DNA of 64,000 bases from JAZKFT01 sp040386335 (GTDB lineage: Bacteria > Bacteroidota > Bacteroidia > Chitinophagales > Chitinophagaceae). The DNA is taken from NCBI GenBank assembly GCA_040386335.1, contig JAZKFT010000044.1, positions 1 through 64,000 of the forward strand, in the 5' to 3' direction. A program made the position numbers and the translations under genes. The first letter of the stretch is position 1. Each line of letters begins with the position of its first letter. Below, piece after piece: positions 16,941 to 27,700 of this stretch. The notes under the pieces were generated by a model. The model did no database searches and was not told the DNA's origin. It saw nothing but the letters and a program-made list of their open reading frames with translations.

Positions 16941-18110
16941 TTAATTATTTCCCCTGGTGCTTAAATTAATCTGGATGGTATTGCCGGGAGGATTGTTTCC
17001 TTGCGGTGAACTCAGTTGATAAATAGTAGGGATAGATGGAATGGTACTGAGTTTATAAGGACTGGTACCGGCGAACATACCAATTGGTGTGCCACCTGCC
17101 CCCACCGTTAAGGCAGGGCTCGATGCATGCAGCTGGTAACGGGCATCTGCACTGGTAGTGCTAATGGCTGGAAATGCTGCAAAAATGGTGGAAGCGTTTC
17201 CAATGGGTGTGATCACATTTCCTGTACCCGAATTCCAGGTTTGTGGCGCATTGCTGTTTAATGCCATGTTATAATTAAATACACTGTTGCTGGCTCCGTT
17301 GATTCCAAAATAGTTGGCACTGCTGCCAACAGTCGCACTCGTGTAGCTGGCAAAAATATTGTTTTGAAAAAGATAGGCACCGCCACCAAGTTCCAGAGCT
17401 GTTGCGGAAGTCATGGTGGTTCCGCCACCATTTAATGCGGCACTTAAACTGCCATCATAAGCCCAAACATTATTACTGATGTTACCGCTATAGATATTAC
17501 CCGCCGCGGTAGTAAAACGTTCCATCAAATTATTGCTCACATTTAGGTTGCTGATGGTACTGCCATTGGCTGCATACGAGGTAAAGTTAAGCCGGTAATT
17601 TTCCAGGCATTGCAGGTTTGTTATGCTGTTAATGGAAGGATAGGCCACCTGAACCGTTAACTCCCTGTTTCGGCGGATGGTGATATTGCTTACGGCTACA
17701 TAATAATTACCGCCATTAAAGCCCATGATGATGGAACCCTCACTGCCGGCATTAAAAATTACCTGGCTTAATGCTGTTTCACCGGCGAATGCCTGCATAT
17801 CAGCATTTCCCTTTGGTGTACTGTTAGGGTTCAGCCAATTGCCCGGGCCAATAACAACAAGCCTTTTGGTAAATGTTTGGGTAAGTGTTGCTGCACCCGG
17901 GAACACCAGTATCGTATCGCCAGCCGCGGCAGCGCCGTAGGCCGCCGCAAAAGTGGCATAATCCACCCCCGCAACCGGGGCTGCAAAAAAACCAACGCGG
18001 CGAATATTTGCCTGGGAAACACCGGAGATCATAATAATGAGGAGAAGTAACAGGCCTGATTTTTTAAAGGTTGTGTTGTTTTTAGACACAGCATTGTAAA
18101 GCGTTTTCAT
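16941..18110 (-). CDS. secreted beta-helix protein, class I (unit E)
   Basis: 389 residues from the ATG at 18110 (the frame opens at a TTG at 18116). Signal peptide about 18-37 (SGLLLLLIIMISGVSQA). The mature start IRRVGFFAAPVAGVDYATFAAA, then GDTILVFPGA and KRLVVIGPG, is shared with three class I paralogues; the centre is rich in short strands with N/S turns (VSNITIRRNREL, LNVSNNLM), as in right-handed parallel beta-helices. The C-terminus IPTIYQLSS..INLSTRGNN is the family tail. No T9SS domain and no lyase or hydrolase catalytic residues are recognised. It is the first gene of unit E. Confidence 0.75.
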   Translation of the reverse strand: MKTLYNAVSKNNTTFKKSGLLLLLIIMISGVSQANIRRVGFFAAPVAGVDYATFAAAYGAAAAGDTILVFPGAATLTQTFTKRLVVIGPGNWLNPNSTPKGNADMQAFAGETALSQVIFNAGSEGSIIMGFNGGNYYVAVSNITIRRNRELTVQVAYPSINSITNLQCLENYRLNFTSYAANGSTISNLNVSNNLMERFTTAAGNIYSGNISNNVWAYDGSLSAALNGGGTTMTSATALELGGGAYLFQNNIFASYTSATVGSSANYFGINGASNSVFNYNMALNSNAPQTWNSGTGNVITPIGNASTIFAAFPAISTTSADARYQLHASSPALTVGAGGTPIGMFAGTSPYKLSTIPSIPTIYQLSSPQGNNPPGNTIQINLSTRGNN

Positions 18111-18157
18111 AAACAATTTCTTTTAGAATTTGACAGATGTGATTAGGAGATTCTTTT

Positions 18158-18187
18158 CAAAATGAATGTACAGCCACCTGCTTTCAA
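18158..18187 (-). promoter_or_regulatory. promoter of unit E
   Basis: On the minus strand TTG (18187-18185), a 19-nt spacer and TCATTTTG (18165-18158), one mismatch from TAnnTTTG, about 40 bp before the ATG. Unlike units A, B and C it has no CCGTTAAAACAC box at 25 nt, so this unit may be regulated differently. Confidence 0.45.
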
Positions 18188-18249
18188 TTGGAATTGCCAT
18201 TGAGTAAACGAGCCTTGTTCCTTTATTATTCGGGCAATATTGTAAAGAA

Positions 18250-18276
18250 AATGCCCGTACCAACGGTACAGGCATT
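18250..18276 (-). terminator. terminator after the outer membrane protein gene
   Basis: AATGCC(C)GTACC-AAC-GGTAC(A)GGCATT is an 11-bp stem with one internal mismatch. Read on the minus strand it is followed by TTTCTTTAC, 76 bp after the stop codon of the 18352-19152 gene. Confidence 0.65.
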
Positions 18277-18351
18277 CCAAATTAGGGAGGAGAGAAATGA
18301 CGTTTTTGAATCAAAAAAAGCATCAAAACCCTGCTTTTAATGAATGTGGGT

Positions 18352-19152
18352 TTAGAATTTGAACACCAGGCATAGCCCTGCCCTAAGGCCTCCCCATGGA
18401 CCATTATCATACAAAAGCGTAGCACCATTTGCATTAACGGTAGCTTTTAATTCACCAATGTCCAGGCTGTTTATTTCGTCACGCAGGTCTTGTTGTTCAT
18501 CGGCTGTTAAGGGCTTGTTCGAAACACCATCAAAATTGCCCTTTGCCTTTCCGTAGTGAGCTCCCAGGATCCAAAAATCGAGACCGATATGTTTGCCAAG
18601 AGACGCCTGGGCACCTATTAGAATGCCACCGGTATTTGACGTTAGCTTTCCGGATAAATTGATGGAATTTTTTACACCCATATTGTTCTCGTAGTTAACC
18701 ACAAAGTCACTGACAGTAAAGCTCCCATAACGGTAGTATGGAGCCAGGTAAAAACCGCGGCCGTAACCTTTTTTGCCGAGGTAAAAACGTAACTCAGGTG
18801 TAATGGTATAATTGGAGGTCTGTAGTTTTTCCAGTATTTCTTTTAGTTCAGGATCTTCATCTGCCAGCGCTTTCAATAAAGTGCTTTTTAAAGGCACGGG
18901 TCCTTTTGGCATGGTGCCATAACCCAGCGCCAGGGAAATACGTTTGGTAAGCACCCGCTCATACTGAAATGAATAGGTTTTCAATGCAATGCCCGGGAGG
19001 TTCATTTTGAATAAATTACGGGGCTGCTTTTCAGAGCTGTTTTTGTCTTTTGATTTTTTTGCATTTGTGTCATCTGTTTCGGTATCGGCCTGTGCGCTGA
19101 GGCCTATAGCCATGCAAATGCCAGCGGCTAAAAGAATTAATCTTTGTTTCAT
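18352..19152 (-). CDS. outer membrane beta-barrel protein
   Basis: 266 residues with a signal peptide (MKQRLILLAAGICMAIGLSA), an Asp/Lys-rich linker (about 22-45) and alternating amphipathic strands ending in LCLVFKF (terminal aromatic, as needed for BAM insertion). MNLPGIALKTYSFQYERVLT with RISLALGYG is typical of Bacteroidota DUF3575-like barrels. It has its own terminator, and it interrupts the series of beta-helix/repeat units. A structural or export role for the neighbouring secreted proteins is conceivable but not supported by anything beyond position. Confidence 0.75.
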   Translation of the reverse strand: MKQRLILLAAGICMAIGLSAQADTETDDTNAKKSKDKNSSEKQPRNLFKMNLPGIALKTYSFQYERVLTKRISLALGYGTMPKGPVPLKSTLLKALADEDPELKEILEKLQTSNYTITPELRFYLGKKGYGRGFYLAPYYRYGSFTVSDFVVNYENNMGVKNSINLSGKLTSNTGGILIGAQASLGKHIGLDFWILGAHYGKAKGNFDGVSNKPLTADEQQDLRDEINSLDIGELKATVNANGATLLYDNGPWGGLRAGLCLVFKF

Positions 19153-19348
19153 AAGTTGTTTCTGGGTTTAAGAATGATTAAGGAAAACTGGTTGCTGTTT
19201 TGAGAATTTTTACGGTCTTATTTCATGCTAGTGATAACCTTTGGCCGGTATGTCGCGACCTCACCGGATTGAGTGAAAATATGGTTTTGTTTCAGGTCAA
19301 CAGGTCACTAACTTCTAAATGAACTGTTGACCCAAAACAACTATGTGC

Positions 19349-21349
19349 CTAATTGGGTGGAAGGGCAGCGCATTTTCCATCTATCTCTGCGAGGCGATTA
19401 TTGATGGTGTTCACTGTAGCACCGTTGCGTACCTGGATACTGGCCGCCTGTGCATTGGCAGTGCTGATAATGCAATTATTAGGTGTGCCGCCATTGATGA
19501 TCACATGCGTTTTGTTCGTCGGTACTTTACCAATATTCCAGTTACCCGCCTCATGCCAGTTAGTGCTAATTGTTCCCGTCCAGGTGGCCACTTCCAGCTT
19601 AATGATAGCAAGGGCTGTGTCGGGACAGTTCGTAGCATCGTTGGCTACCAGGCTATATACCCCGGGCAGTACAGTTGCCGGTGTAGCCGTGCTCCAATGC
19701 GCGGTGAGACCGGTGGTATTATACAAGGGAAGCAGGTTGCTTGTCTCGCCAACGCATGCATGGTATATGGTGGTGTCTGCCCCCAGGTTAATATCATTGA
19801 TCACCAGGTCGTCGAAGCTTGGATCTCCTGTTATTCCCGGTGTACCGCTTACTACTCTTATTTTATAATTACTGCCAGGAACCAGGTGGCGGGGCAATCT
19901 GCACACAGTTGCAGCTCCTTTAGTACCATTTACCTGCCCAATATCAAAGGGTGATGTGAAGGCACCGTTTTCATTACTAAGTTGTATGGTAAAAACATTG
20001 CCCGGATTATAACTGCCGCTTGGATCGAATGCAAGACGGATATCTTTGCCCGCGCATAAAACAGCGGCAACGGCTTCACTGCCACCCCCCAATGGATTGT
20101 TCGTTGGATTGATTAATAAGCTATTTACTACAATCGCCTGCGGAGCAGCCGGGACACTTATCTCAACAGTGTCGATAGCGGTAAGGCTCCATTTGCCCAA
20201 AGAATCCCTGCTCCTGATATGTAAAAAATGTTGGCCTGCCGACAGTCCCGCAATATTGGCATGGAAAGCAAAATCAGCAATACTGCCGGCTGTATTAAAT
20301 ACCAGCGGCACCGCATTACCAATCCCCGGATCGGTACCGATAAAATACTCCATTTTGGTAATAGGTGTGACCGATACTTTGGGCGATAATTTATAAAACA
20401 GGTTGTTCGCCACCTGGCTCCACTTGCCATTTGCATCGCAGCTTCGAACATAAAAGCGGTTCAAACCTTCACTAAGGTTTGTTACATCCGGTGTAAAGCC
20501 CAGGTCGCCAAGGTTGGTGCCGGGTGCAATGGCTACCTGTGTGCCTGAACCCAAACCTGGATCGCCGTTGAAAAAGTATTCAACCTTGGTAATGTTTGCG
20601 GCGGCAGGCGGTGGACTTAATTTATAGAACAGGTTATTGGCTACCTGGCTCCACTTACCATTGACATCCTTGCTCCGGACATACAGGCGGTTAAGGCCGT
20701 CTTGTAAGGTCGTAGTATTAGGGGTAAAACTTAAGTCACTAATGTTAGATGCGGCTGAAAAGGGAACAGGCGTTGCAGCCCCAAATCCCGGATCAACATT
20801 AAAAAAATATTCAATGGAAGTAACCTGTGAAGCGGCGGGCAACGTATTGAGTTTGTAGAACATGTTATTGGCTACCTGGCTCCACTTGCCATTGGCATCC
20901 CTGCTGCGGATATAGAGGCGGTTGATGCCTTGCGGCAGGCCGGTAATGTCGGGTGTAAAACCGAGGCTATTTAAGTTTGTACTTTGGCCAAATGATACTG
21001 GAATCCCGGCACCAAATCCCGGATCGCTGTTGAAAAAATATTCAATACGATCAATATTTGCCGGTGCGTTTAATGTGGTGAGCCTGTAAAATAATGAAGT
21101 AGCAGTTTGGCTCCACCTGCCATTGCTGGCCCGGCTGCGTATGTACAGCCGGTTAATGCCCGGTTGTAATCCGGTAGTGTTCACCGGAAAATTAAGATCG
21201 GCAACGGTGGTGGCGGATGAAAAGCTGGCCGCTGTGGCATTACCCATCCCGGGATCTGTATTAAAGAAGTATTCAATACGATCTATGGGAGACTGTGCCC
21301 CGGCCCAATGAACCGCCACCATTGAAACTATTAAAAATAGTTTTCGCAT
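19349..21349 (-). CDS. secreted DTDPG-repeat protein, LPPN-ended (666 aa)
   Basis: Signal peptide MRKLFLIVSMVAVHWAGA, then five repeats opening EYFF(N/I)xDPGxGx (EYFFNTDPGMGNA; EYFFNSDPGFGAG; EYFFNVDPGFGAA; EYFFNGDPGLGSG; EYFIGTDPGIGNA). About residues 400-590 hold Ig-like segments, including GADTTIYHACVGETSNLLPL. The last about 75 residues form a domain beginning WTGTISTNWHEAGNWNIGKV, with GTPNNCIIS and INNRLAEIDGKCAALPPN. This last part is nearly identical to the end of the 1020-residue protein at 32820. There is no T9SS sorting domain, so how it leaves the periplasm is unclear. It is the second gene of unit C, 29 bp after the beta-helix gene. Confidence 0.78.
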   Translation of the reverse strand: MRKLFLIVSMVAVHWAGAQSPIDRIEYFFNTDPGMGNATAASFSSATTVADLNFPVNTTGLQPGINRLYIRSRASNGRWSQTATSLFYRLTTLNAPANIDRIEYFFNSDPGFGAGIPVSFGQSTNLNSLGFTPDITGLPQGINRLYIRSRDANGKWSQVANNMFYKLNTLPAASQVTSIEYFFNVDPGFGAATPVPFSAASNISDLSFTPNTTTLQDGLNRLYVRSKDVNGKWSQVANNLFYKLSPPPAAANITKVEYFFNGDPGLGSGTQVAIAPGTNLGDLGFTPDVTNLSEGLNRFYVRSCDANGKWSQVANNLFYKLSPKVSVTPITKMEYFIGTDPGIGNAVPLVFNTAGSIADFAFHANIAGLSAGQHFLHIRSRDSLGKWSLTAIDTVEISVPAAPQAIVVNSLLINPTNNPLGGGSEAVAAVLCAGKDIRLAFDPSGSYNPGNVFTIQLSNENGAFTSPFDIGQVNGTKGAATVCRLPRHLVPGSNYKIRVVSGTPGITGDPSFDDLVINDINLGADTTIYHACVGETSNLLPLYNTTGLTAHWSTATPATVLPGVYSLVANDATNCPDTALAIIKLEVATWTGTISTNWHEAGNWNIGKVPTNKTHVIINGGTPNNCIISTANAQAASIQVRNGATVNTINNRLAEIDGKCAALPPN

Positions 21350-21377
21350 GATAGTTTGGTTTAATAGTGAGGAGCCG

Positions 21378-22460
21378 TTAGTTATTGCTTTTTGTACTGA
21401 TCGTTACGCCGATACTATTACCGCTGGCTGCCGGGGCTACATTCAATTTATAGATCGTGGGTATTGCTGGTGGCATACCGAATTGAAAAGCAGCATTGCC
21501 GCCAGTAGCGCCGCAATCTACACCACCGGTACCTGCGCCGATGGCTGCTGAGCCGGGAGTTAATTTCCAGGAAGTATCTAAATACTGAGCGCTAACAACA
21601 TTTGTAAACAAGGATTCCCTGGTAAAATTAAACTGGTTGGAGTTACCGGGTTCGAGCGTAACCTCATCGTAGCTTCCAGGTGTGGTATATGTCCTCCTTT
21701 TACTTGAAGCTATCGTATTGTAAAAAATATTATTGCTTGCAGATGAGCCACCAGACAAGGTTATGCCTACTGCAGTATTATTATAAAAAGAACCGGTAAA
21801 ATTGTTAGCCATACCGAAAATGGAGTTATTGAACACGGTAGATGAATGCGGCATTACCCAATTGGGTGTACAAATACCACCATATGCCATTTGTTCCTGG
21901 GACAAATTCGCGGCAATAATATTGTTAAATATGCTGGTACCCGCACAGCCCGTCACCTTACATACGACAGAATTATTAAAAACTTTCGCCTGGATACTGA
22001 TGTTTTGGTTTATAAAGCAGTTTGAAATGGTGGTATTTGAACTTCCATATAGCGTGAGGTCGCCGCCAATCCAGCACCTTGAGATGCGAACATTATTGAC
22101 AGAGTCCAGGAAAATGCTAGTTGAGGATACAGAAATCACTGAATTTGCAGCAGAATTTACAACCGTAATACCATCCAGCCTGGGTGCGGTAGTTGTGTAT
22201 TGAACACCCGGATTTGCAGATAAAAAATACCCGGCACCTATAAGCTTTAAAGATTTAGCTAACAACAAACCTCCATAGGTTAAGGATGAATGTTCAAAAT
22301 ACAGGGTATCGCCAGGCTGTACACTGCCATTGTCATGGGCTTGCTGTGCCATGGTAAAGTCGGCTGTGATACCGATGTTATTGTTGATCCGCCATACTTT
22401 GGCAAACAAACTGCTGCTGGTAAGAGCGATAGCTACTGACAGTAGGAAAATTCTTTTCAT
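21378..22460 (-). CDS. secreted beta-helix protein, class II (unit C)
   Basis: 360 residues with signal peptide MKRIFLLSVAIALTSSSLFA. The mature N-terminus KVWRINNNIGITADFTMAQQ and GDTLYFEHS..TYGGLL..KSLKLIGAGYFL match the 331-residue protein at 35962. The centre has repeated short strands and Asn-rich turns (beta-helix). The tail IPTIYKLNVAPAASGNSIGV..STKSNN is the six-member family ending. No catalytic signature is seen. It is the first gene of unit C behind a box-containing promoter. Confidence 0.75.
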   Translation of the reverse strand: MKRIFLLSVAIALTSSSLFAKVWRINNNIGITADFTMAQQAHDNGSVQPGDTLYFEHSSLTYGGLLLAKSLKLIGAGYFLSANPGVQYTTTAPRLDGITVVNSAANSVISVSSTSIFLDSVNNVRISRCWIGGDLTLYGSSNTTISNCFINQNISIQAKVFNNSVVCKVTGCAGTSIFNNIIAANLSQEQMAYGGICTPNWVMPHSSTVFNNSIFGMANNFTGSFYNNTAVGITLSGGSSASNNIFYNTIASSKRRTYTTPGSYDEVTLEPGNSNQFNFTRESLFTNVVSAQYLDTSWKLTPGSAAIGAGTGGVDCGATGGNAAFQFGMPPAIPTIYKLNVAPAASGNSIGVTISTKSNN

Positions 22461-22858
22461 AGTTGCTTTTTTGTTTTAAGTGTTTAATGGTAATCCGGTT
22501 ATGCAGGCATTGACTATAGTTTTTTGCCCAGGGCGTGCATAAACGGAGGTTTTACAAATATGTATAATTCAGGCTATCGACAAAATGATTTTTTAACGAT
22601 CCAGTGGTACGGCCGGGTATGCTGGGTAGCATATACCGCTCGTTTACCAATATCGAAATTAGCGCCTGTGGCTTCTTTGGACAATACCAACAAGGGGGTA
22701 TTTTTAAGGCACTACCCCGGGTGTAAGCTATTTTGGCGTGTTCAAGATTTGGTGCCTGGTTTAAAACAAAAAGACAGCGCTATGACTGCCTGATGCCGAT
22801 AAAACTATCACATAAGCGGCGGATATATAGGACCCACCTCGAATTTTCTACATCAAGG
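22461..22858 (-). promoter_or_regulatory. unit C promoter region
   Basis: A 398-bp gene-free stretch. On the minus strand: box TCGTTAAAAAAT (22599-22588, 9 of 12 bases match the unit B box), TTG at 22583-22581, an 18-nt spacer and CATATTTG (22562-22555), then a leader of about 90 nt to the ATG at 22460. The box-to-(-7) gap is 25 nt, the same as in units A and B. Further up, AATACC-N8-GGTATT (22683-22702) is a near copy of a sequence at 37238. A small plus-strand frame (22524-22793) here has no coding support. Confidence 0.65.
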
Positions 22859-24679
22859 CTATTTACCGGTAATAACCAGGTTAATGCCATTGGCAATCGT
22901 TAACGATGAGGGTGAGGTAACGGTGACACTTTTTACAGAAGTATTAGAATTAAGTACCAGCTTAAATGGCGTTACACTTTTTACAATAACATCCGTATTC
23001 GAATCCGGAATGATGCCGCAACTCCAGTTGGCGGCGTTCTCCCAGGCATTGCTTAAGGTTCCGGTCCAGTAGTTTTTGAACAGTAGGGTATAACTATTAC
23101 TGTTGACACCATTTACCACACACCGATATTTATTGCCTGTCCAGGTAGACGGTACATTATTAAACCCAAGGGTTATGGCAGTGCTTCCCGAATAATTGGA
23201 ATTGTCGCTGATATTTGTATAAGCGCCATCATTAATGCTCACCTGCCATTGATAACCCACGCCTGTAATACTGGATGTGACAGAGCCATTTCCCAGGTTA
23301 CTGCATATGTCAGGGGCGATCGTAACCTTACCCATATTATAGAGAACGTTGCTAATCCCTGTAGTGCTGACACTGCTTACCAGGAGATTAGTAGGGTTGC
23401 TGGAAAATGTGAGATCAGTATAGCCGGATGTGCCCGCAACATTGAACAGGATACTGAAAAGTACCGTGTTGTCAGGTATAACCTGCTGCACAAGGTTGGC
23501 ATCAGTCCAGAGGAAACTAAGCCTGCCGGTGGAGCCGCTAACGGTGGGGTTCGATAGCATACCACTCAACTGTGAAACCGGGCTGCTAATACTGTTGAAT
23601 GTTAGTTTGGTATTATCCCAGTTTACCGAACCTTGCATGGCAAGTAGCTGCTGAAAATTCTTGCAGGTAACCGGGATAAAAACGGTGCTGGTAGCTACAT
23701 GATAAGCCGATCCCAGCGTAAATTCAGGTGCAAGTGTAGCCCCGGGAAACGAAATGGTCCCCTTGGAATAAATGACCGGGTTTACCGCAATGCCGGAAGC
23801 ATTTGATAGTAGCAGCGAAGTTGGGGTATTGGCAAAAGCTACGTCGGTACTACCATTAGCGCCAGCCACAACATTAAAACTGATATTGAATAAAATAGCA
23901 TTGTCTGAAATAGTTTGTGGCAACAGATTGGCATCGGTCCAAAGGAAACTGAGACGCCCCGTACTGGCTGCTACCGACGGATTGAAACTGATGCCGCTGA
24001 GTTGAGTGATGACGCCACTCACTCCATTGTAGGTGATTTTGGTGTTGTTCCATGTGATGGAGCCTTGCCAGGCCAGGAGCTGCAGAAAGTTTTTAGCAGT
24101 AACCGGAACCGTTACGGTGCTTGTGGCCACATTGGATGCCGATTCAATCCTGAATTCAGGAGCCAATGGGATGCCAGGGAAGGTGGCGGCACCATTGGTA
24201 TAAACAATATCATTAATGGGATTGCCCGAAGCATCAGACACCAGCAACTGGGTAGGCGTGTTGGAAAAAATAATATTGGCGGTACCGGTTGCCCCGCTTA
24301 CTACATTGAAGGTGATGGTGAACAGTACGGCATTATCGGGAAAGTTTTGAGCAGTAAGTCCATTATCAACCCAAAGAAAACTCAGACGGCCGGTACTTCC
24401 GGCCACTGATGGGTTAAACTGGATACCGCTGAGTTGTAACAAAGAGGAGCCGGCCACCTGGTAGGTTAATTTGCTGTTGTCCCAGTTGATAGAACCCTGC
24501 AGGGCAAGGATCTGACGCGCAAATTTGTTGGTAACAGGGATGGTGATGGTGTTGGTGGTTACATTGGGCGCTGAACCAATGACCAACCCGGTGGCACCAG
24601 ATCTCATCGGCATCACCATACTGCTGAACAGTATAGCGATGAAAACGGAGAAAAAATATGGAAACGCTCTCTTTGTCAT
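22859..24679 (-). CDS. secreted cohesin-repeat protein
   Basis: 606 residues with a signal peptide (about 1-30). Three tandem cohesin-type modules (about 35-170, 175-310, 315-445), each running T(I/V)(T/F)(I/V)PVT.K....LLA.QGS(I/V)..W(D/N)N(T/S)K(L/I)T, then LSFLW.D and VLF.I.FNV. An Ig-like segment follows (about 450-530, YQWQVSINDGAYTNISD), then a WTGTLSNAWENAANWSCGI domain like that ending the LPPN repeat proteins. It lacks dockerin and T9SS domains. Cohesins bind dockerins in cellulosomes, and the gene directly upstream encodes a dockerin-like module, so the two may interact. Last gene of unit B. Confidence 0.75.
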   Translation of the reverse strand: MTKRAFPYFFSVFIAILFSSMVMPMRSGATGLVIGSAPNVTTNTITIPVTNKFARQILALQGSINWDNSKLTYQVAGSSLLQLSGIQFNPSVAGSTGRLSFLWVDNGLTAQNFPDNAVLFTITFNVVSGATGTANIIFSNTPTQLLVSDASGNPINDIVYTNGAATFPGIPLAPEFRIESASNVATSTVTVPVTAKNFLQLLAWQGSITWNNTKITYNGVSGVITQLSGISFNPSVAASTGRLSFLWTDANLLPQTISDNAILFNISFNVVAGANGSTDVAFANTPTSLLLSNASGIAVNPVIYSKGTISFPGATLAPEFTLGSAYHVATSTVFIPVTCKNFQQLLAMQGSVNWDNTKLTFNSISSPVSQLSGMLSNPTVSGSTGRLSFLWTDANLVQQVIPDNTVLFSILFNVAGTSGYTDLTFSSNPTNLLVSSVSTTGISNVLYNMGKVTIAPDICSNLGNGSVTSSITGVGYQWQVSINDGAYTNISDNSNYSGSTAITLGFNNVPSTWTGNKYRCVVNGVNSNSYTLLFKNYWTGTLSNAWENAANWSCGIIPDSNTDVIVKSVTPFKLVLNSNTSVKSVTVTSPSSLTIANGINLVITGK

Positions 24680-24776
24680 TGTTTGGTAGATCTGTTGGAG
24701 AAATTAACTGCGAACAATTACTTAGCTTCTAAGGATCCTGGCATGGTGTGCCTGGTAGTAAGGAAAACAGATTTTA

Positions 24777-27700
24777 TCATTGACTGGTGATTACAAGCTC
24801 CTTTGCTTTCGTGTATTCCAATCCTATTGCCCTTAAGTAGTACATGCCTGCCACCATTCTTGCCCTGGCATTGAGATCTAATGGTATCACATTGGTTCCA
24901 ATGTTTAGGTCAATATCTTTTTGGATGACCACTCGTCCGCTCATATCTGTAATAATTAATGTTACCCGCTTGCTGGTCTTCGATAGCACTGTTACCTGCA
25001 CCCTGCCACTGGATGGATTCGGTGTGACGTGAATGGATTCAGATTGAACCAGTGATATGGTCGGCATTTTTTCCAGCACCACTCCATCTGTTTTCGAAAT
25101 GGCATATGGCTCGTAACTGCGGTTAAAGGCTTTGGCTGGTGTGTAGCCAGTCATGATAACGATATCTTCTTTACTGATACTGCGTTTTTTCTGCAAGACA
25201 ATGTCGAATATGGCGGAGCCATCTGTCAACGTTTTCATGCCATTACCAGCTTCATTCCATATAAAAGAGAGTACGCCGCGATCAGCCATGCGGTCATTAA
25301 AGTCGACCGGCAGTTGTTTGTTTTCAATAGCTGAATATTGGAAACTTGCAGTGTTGAAACCTATCGTGAACTGCATACCCATCAGCTTTTTAAAGTTCCT
25401 CACCCTTACTTTGATCCTTACCTGTTCACCGCGCTGAGCGATTACAGTATCATAGTATAACTGAACGGTGTTGGTTTCAGTTTCAATTTGTTCTGCCTCA
25501 TTCTGTCCGGCTGTCGGTGTCCAATCCTGGTTCACATCACCCAGTTTTACTCCCACAAAACTCTGGTTAACCTGGTTGGTGGTAACGTTCGTATAGTTGC
25601 GGCTAAATGGATAAGGGAACGGATTGGCAGGCACGGGGAATGTGTAACTGCTGTCGACAAATGCCCAAAGCCTGTTGCCGGTAAAGCTGTTATCAATTCC
25701 AAGTATCAACCGTTTTACCGCCAGCACATCGAAGATATTCACAGCGGCATCGTTGTTCACATCTGCCGCAATGATCTTGTGAGGCGTATTGAGTAAATTA
25801 CTGCCAAGTATATGCGCCTGCATTTGCAGTACGTCCAGTACATCTACACCCTTGGCCCTGATCAGGTCATTGTTTTTGTACGGGGCGATATTATAGTTCC
25901 GCATTTGCATCAGGTTATACGAATACCGGCCATTTGGATCGGTTGACTGGTTGTCAGCAGCATCGAGTGTAAGGTTAGCGGAAACTGCCGGAATGATAGC
26001 ATTCATGATATGATATGCCCTTCCGGTGATGGTGATATTTGGAAGCAGGTTCACCGTAATGGTATTGGATGTTGGATTATTACTTCCCAGGCAATTGGCA
26101 TTACTTGTCAGTATGCAGGTAACCTGCTGGCCGGTAGTGAGCGTTGTAGTGCTGAACACATTAGAGCTGCTGTTCTGCACGCTTACACCAGCTACCCTGA
26201 AATTATAGGTGGGAGCCCCACCACCGTTGTTGGCCGTGGCGGTAAAAATCATATTGGTACCTGTAGGCACATTATTGCCATTCACAGCAATGGATATAGT
26301 TGGTGTTAATGTAGGGTTTACCGTAACAGCCAAAGGCGAAGAGAATACATCGCAACCGCCATTTGTAACTCTTACCGTATAGGAGCCGGTGGTGGATGCT
26401 GTGTAAGACTGATTTGTCTGTCCCGCCATCAGCACATCATCTTTAAACCATTGGTTGCCACTAAAGGCTGAGGAAGTGAGCACCACATTCGAGCCCTGGC
26501 AAAATGTAATGGGACCGCCCGTACCAATTGTAGGAATTACAGGGGGAAGACCAATATTGATGACTGCGTTATTGCTGGACATATTGAAGCAGCCCAGTCC
26601 ATTACCTGCCTGCACCGTATAAGTACCTGATGTGTTGGCATTGTAAGTTTGGTTGATAGCACCCGGGATAGCGACGCCATTCTTGTACCATTGGTTAAAA
26701 CTGGCAGCGGATGATGTGAGTAACTGGCTGTTACCGAGACACACCCCAAACGAACCACCGGGACTAAGGGTTGGTATGGCTGGAACATTAGGGTTGATGG
26801 TAATGTTTCGTACCGTACTAAAAGATTGGCAGGTAGTAGCATTGGTGCTTCTTAGTTTGTATGCACCGGCGCTGCTGCCAATGGTGTTTGCTACTGTATA
26901 GGTCCAGGCGGTAGCTCCGGGTATAACCACATTGTCCTTCATCCATTGCGGGGCATAGCCATTGCTGACACCTGTTAATTGTAATTGATTACCCTGGCAT
27001 ACCGTTGTGTCGGCCATGGGAAATTGAACGACAGGTTCGGCCGGTAATGCATAAACCAAAACATTAGATCCGTTGTCTGTTCCGACGATTGGCTGGCTGG
27101 TAGAAAATACCCGAATACGATAGATGCCCTGGGCAACCCCCGGTGGAATGGTGCATATAAGACTCCCGGAGTTAACCGTGCTGTTAGTAGTGCCAATAAC
27201 AGTTGGTGCGTTGAAAGTGGCTGCATTAATATCGCTCAGTTGGATCACAAAATTGTTGTTGGCATTAAATGTAACCGGGGCCGACAATTGCCATCCAACA
27301 TTGATCTGGCTGCCGGCACATATGGTAGGAGCACTTACAAGCGTGCTCAACACAGGAGGTGTTCCCGGTTTGGTAAATTGCCAGCTGTTTACCTTGCTCC
27401 AATTGCCATTGGCATCCCTGGCGCGGATCACCACGTTATGCGTGCCGGGGATGATAGCAGATACATCCACATTAAAGCTAAGGTCGGTGAGAACTGTTGC
27501 AGGCGCCACTGGTATCGGAATGCCATTGCCAAGTCCCGGGTCATAGTCAAGGAAATATTCCAGTGCCGTTATGTTAGGTACAGCACCCGGAGCCGGGGCT
27601 GCGGCGTAAGGTTTTACAAAAAGCCAGTAGTTGGTCTGGCTCCAGTCGCCTTGTGCATCTCTTACCCTTGAACCTACCGTGTGTACACCGTTGCGGAGTG

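Noticed and set aside
18117..18249. CCGTTAAAACAC box for unit E
   Set aside because: Nothing better than 6 of 10 matches occurs at any position, and none at the 25-nt spacing, so unit E is not counted in the regulon.
22524..22793. 89-residue plus-strand open frame in the unit C promoter region
   Set aside because: It overlaps the box, the -7 element and the palindrome of unit C, and has no domain, signal or family resemblance.
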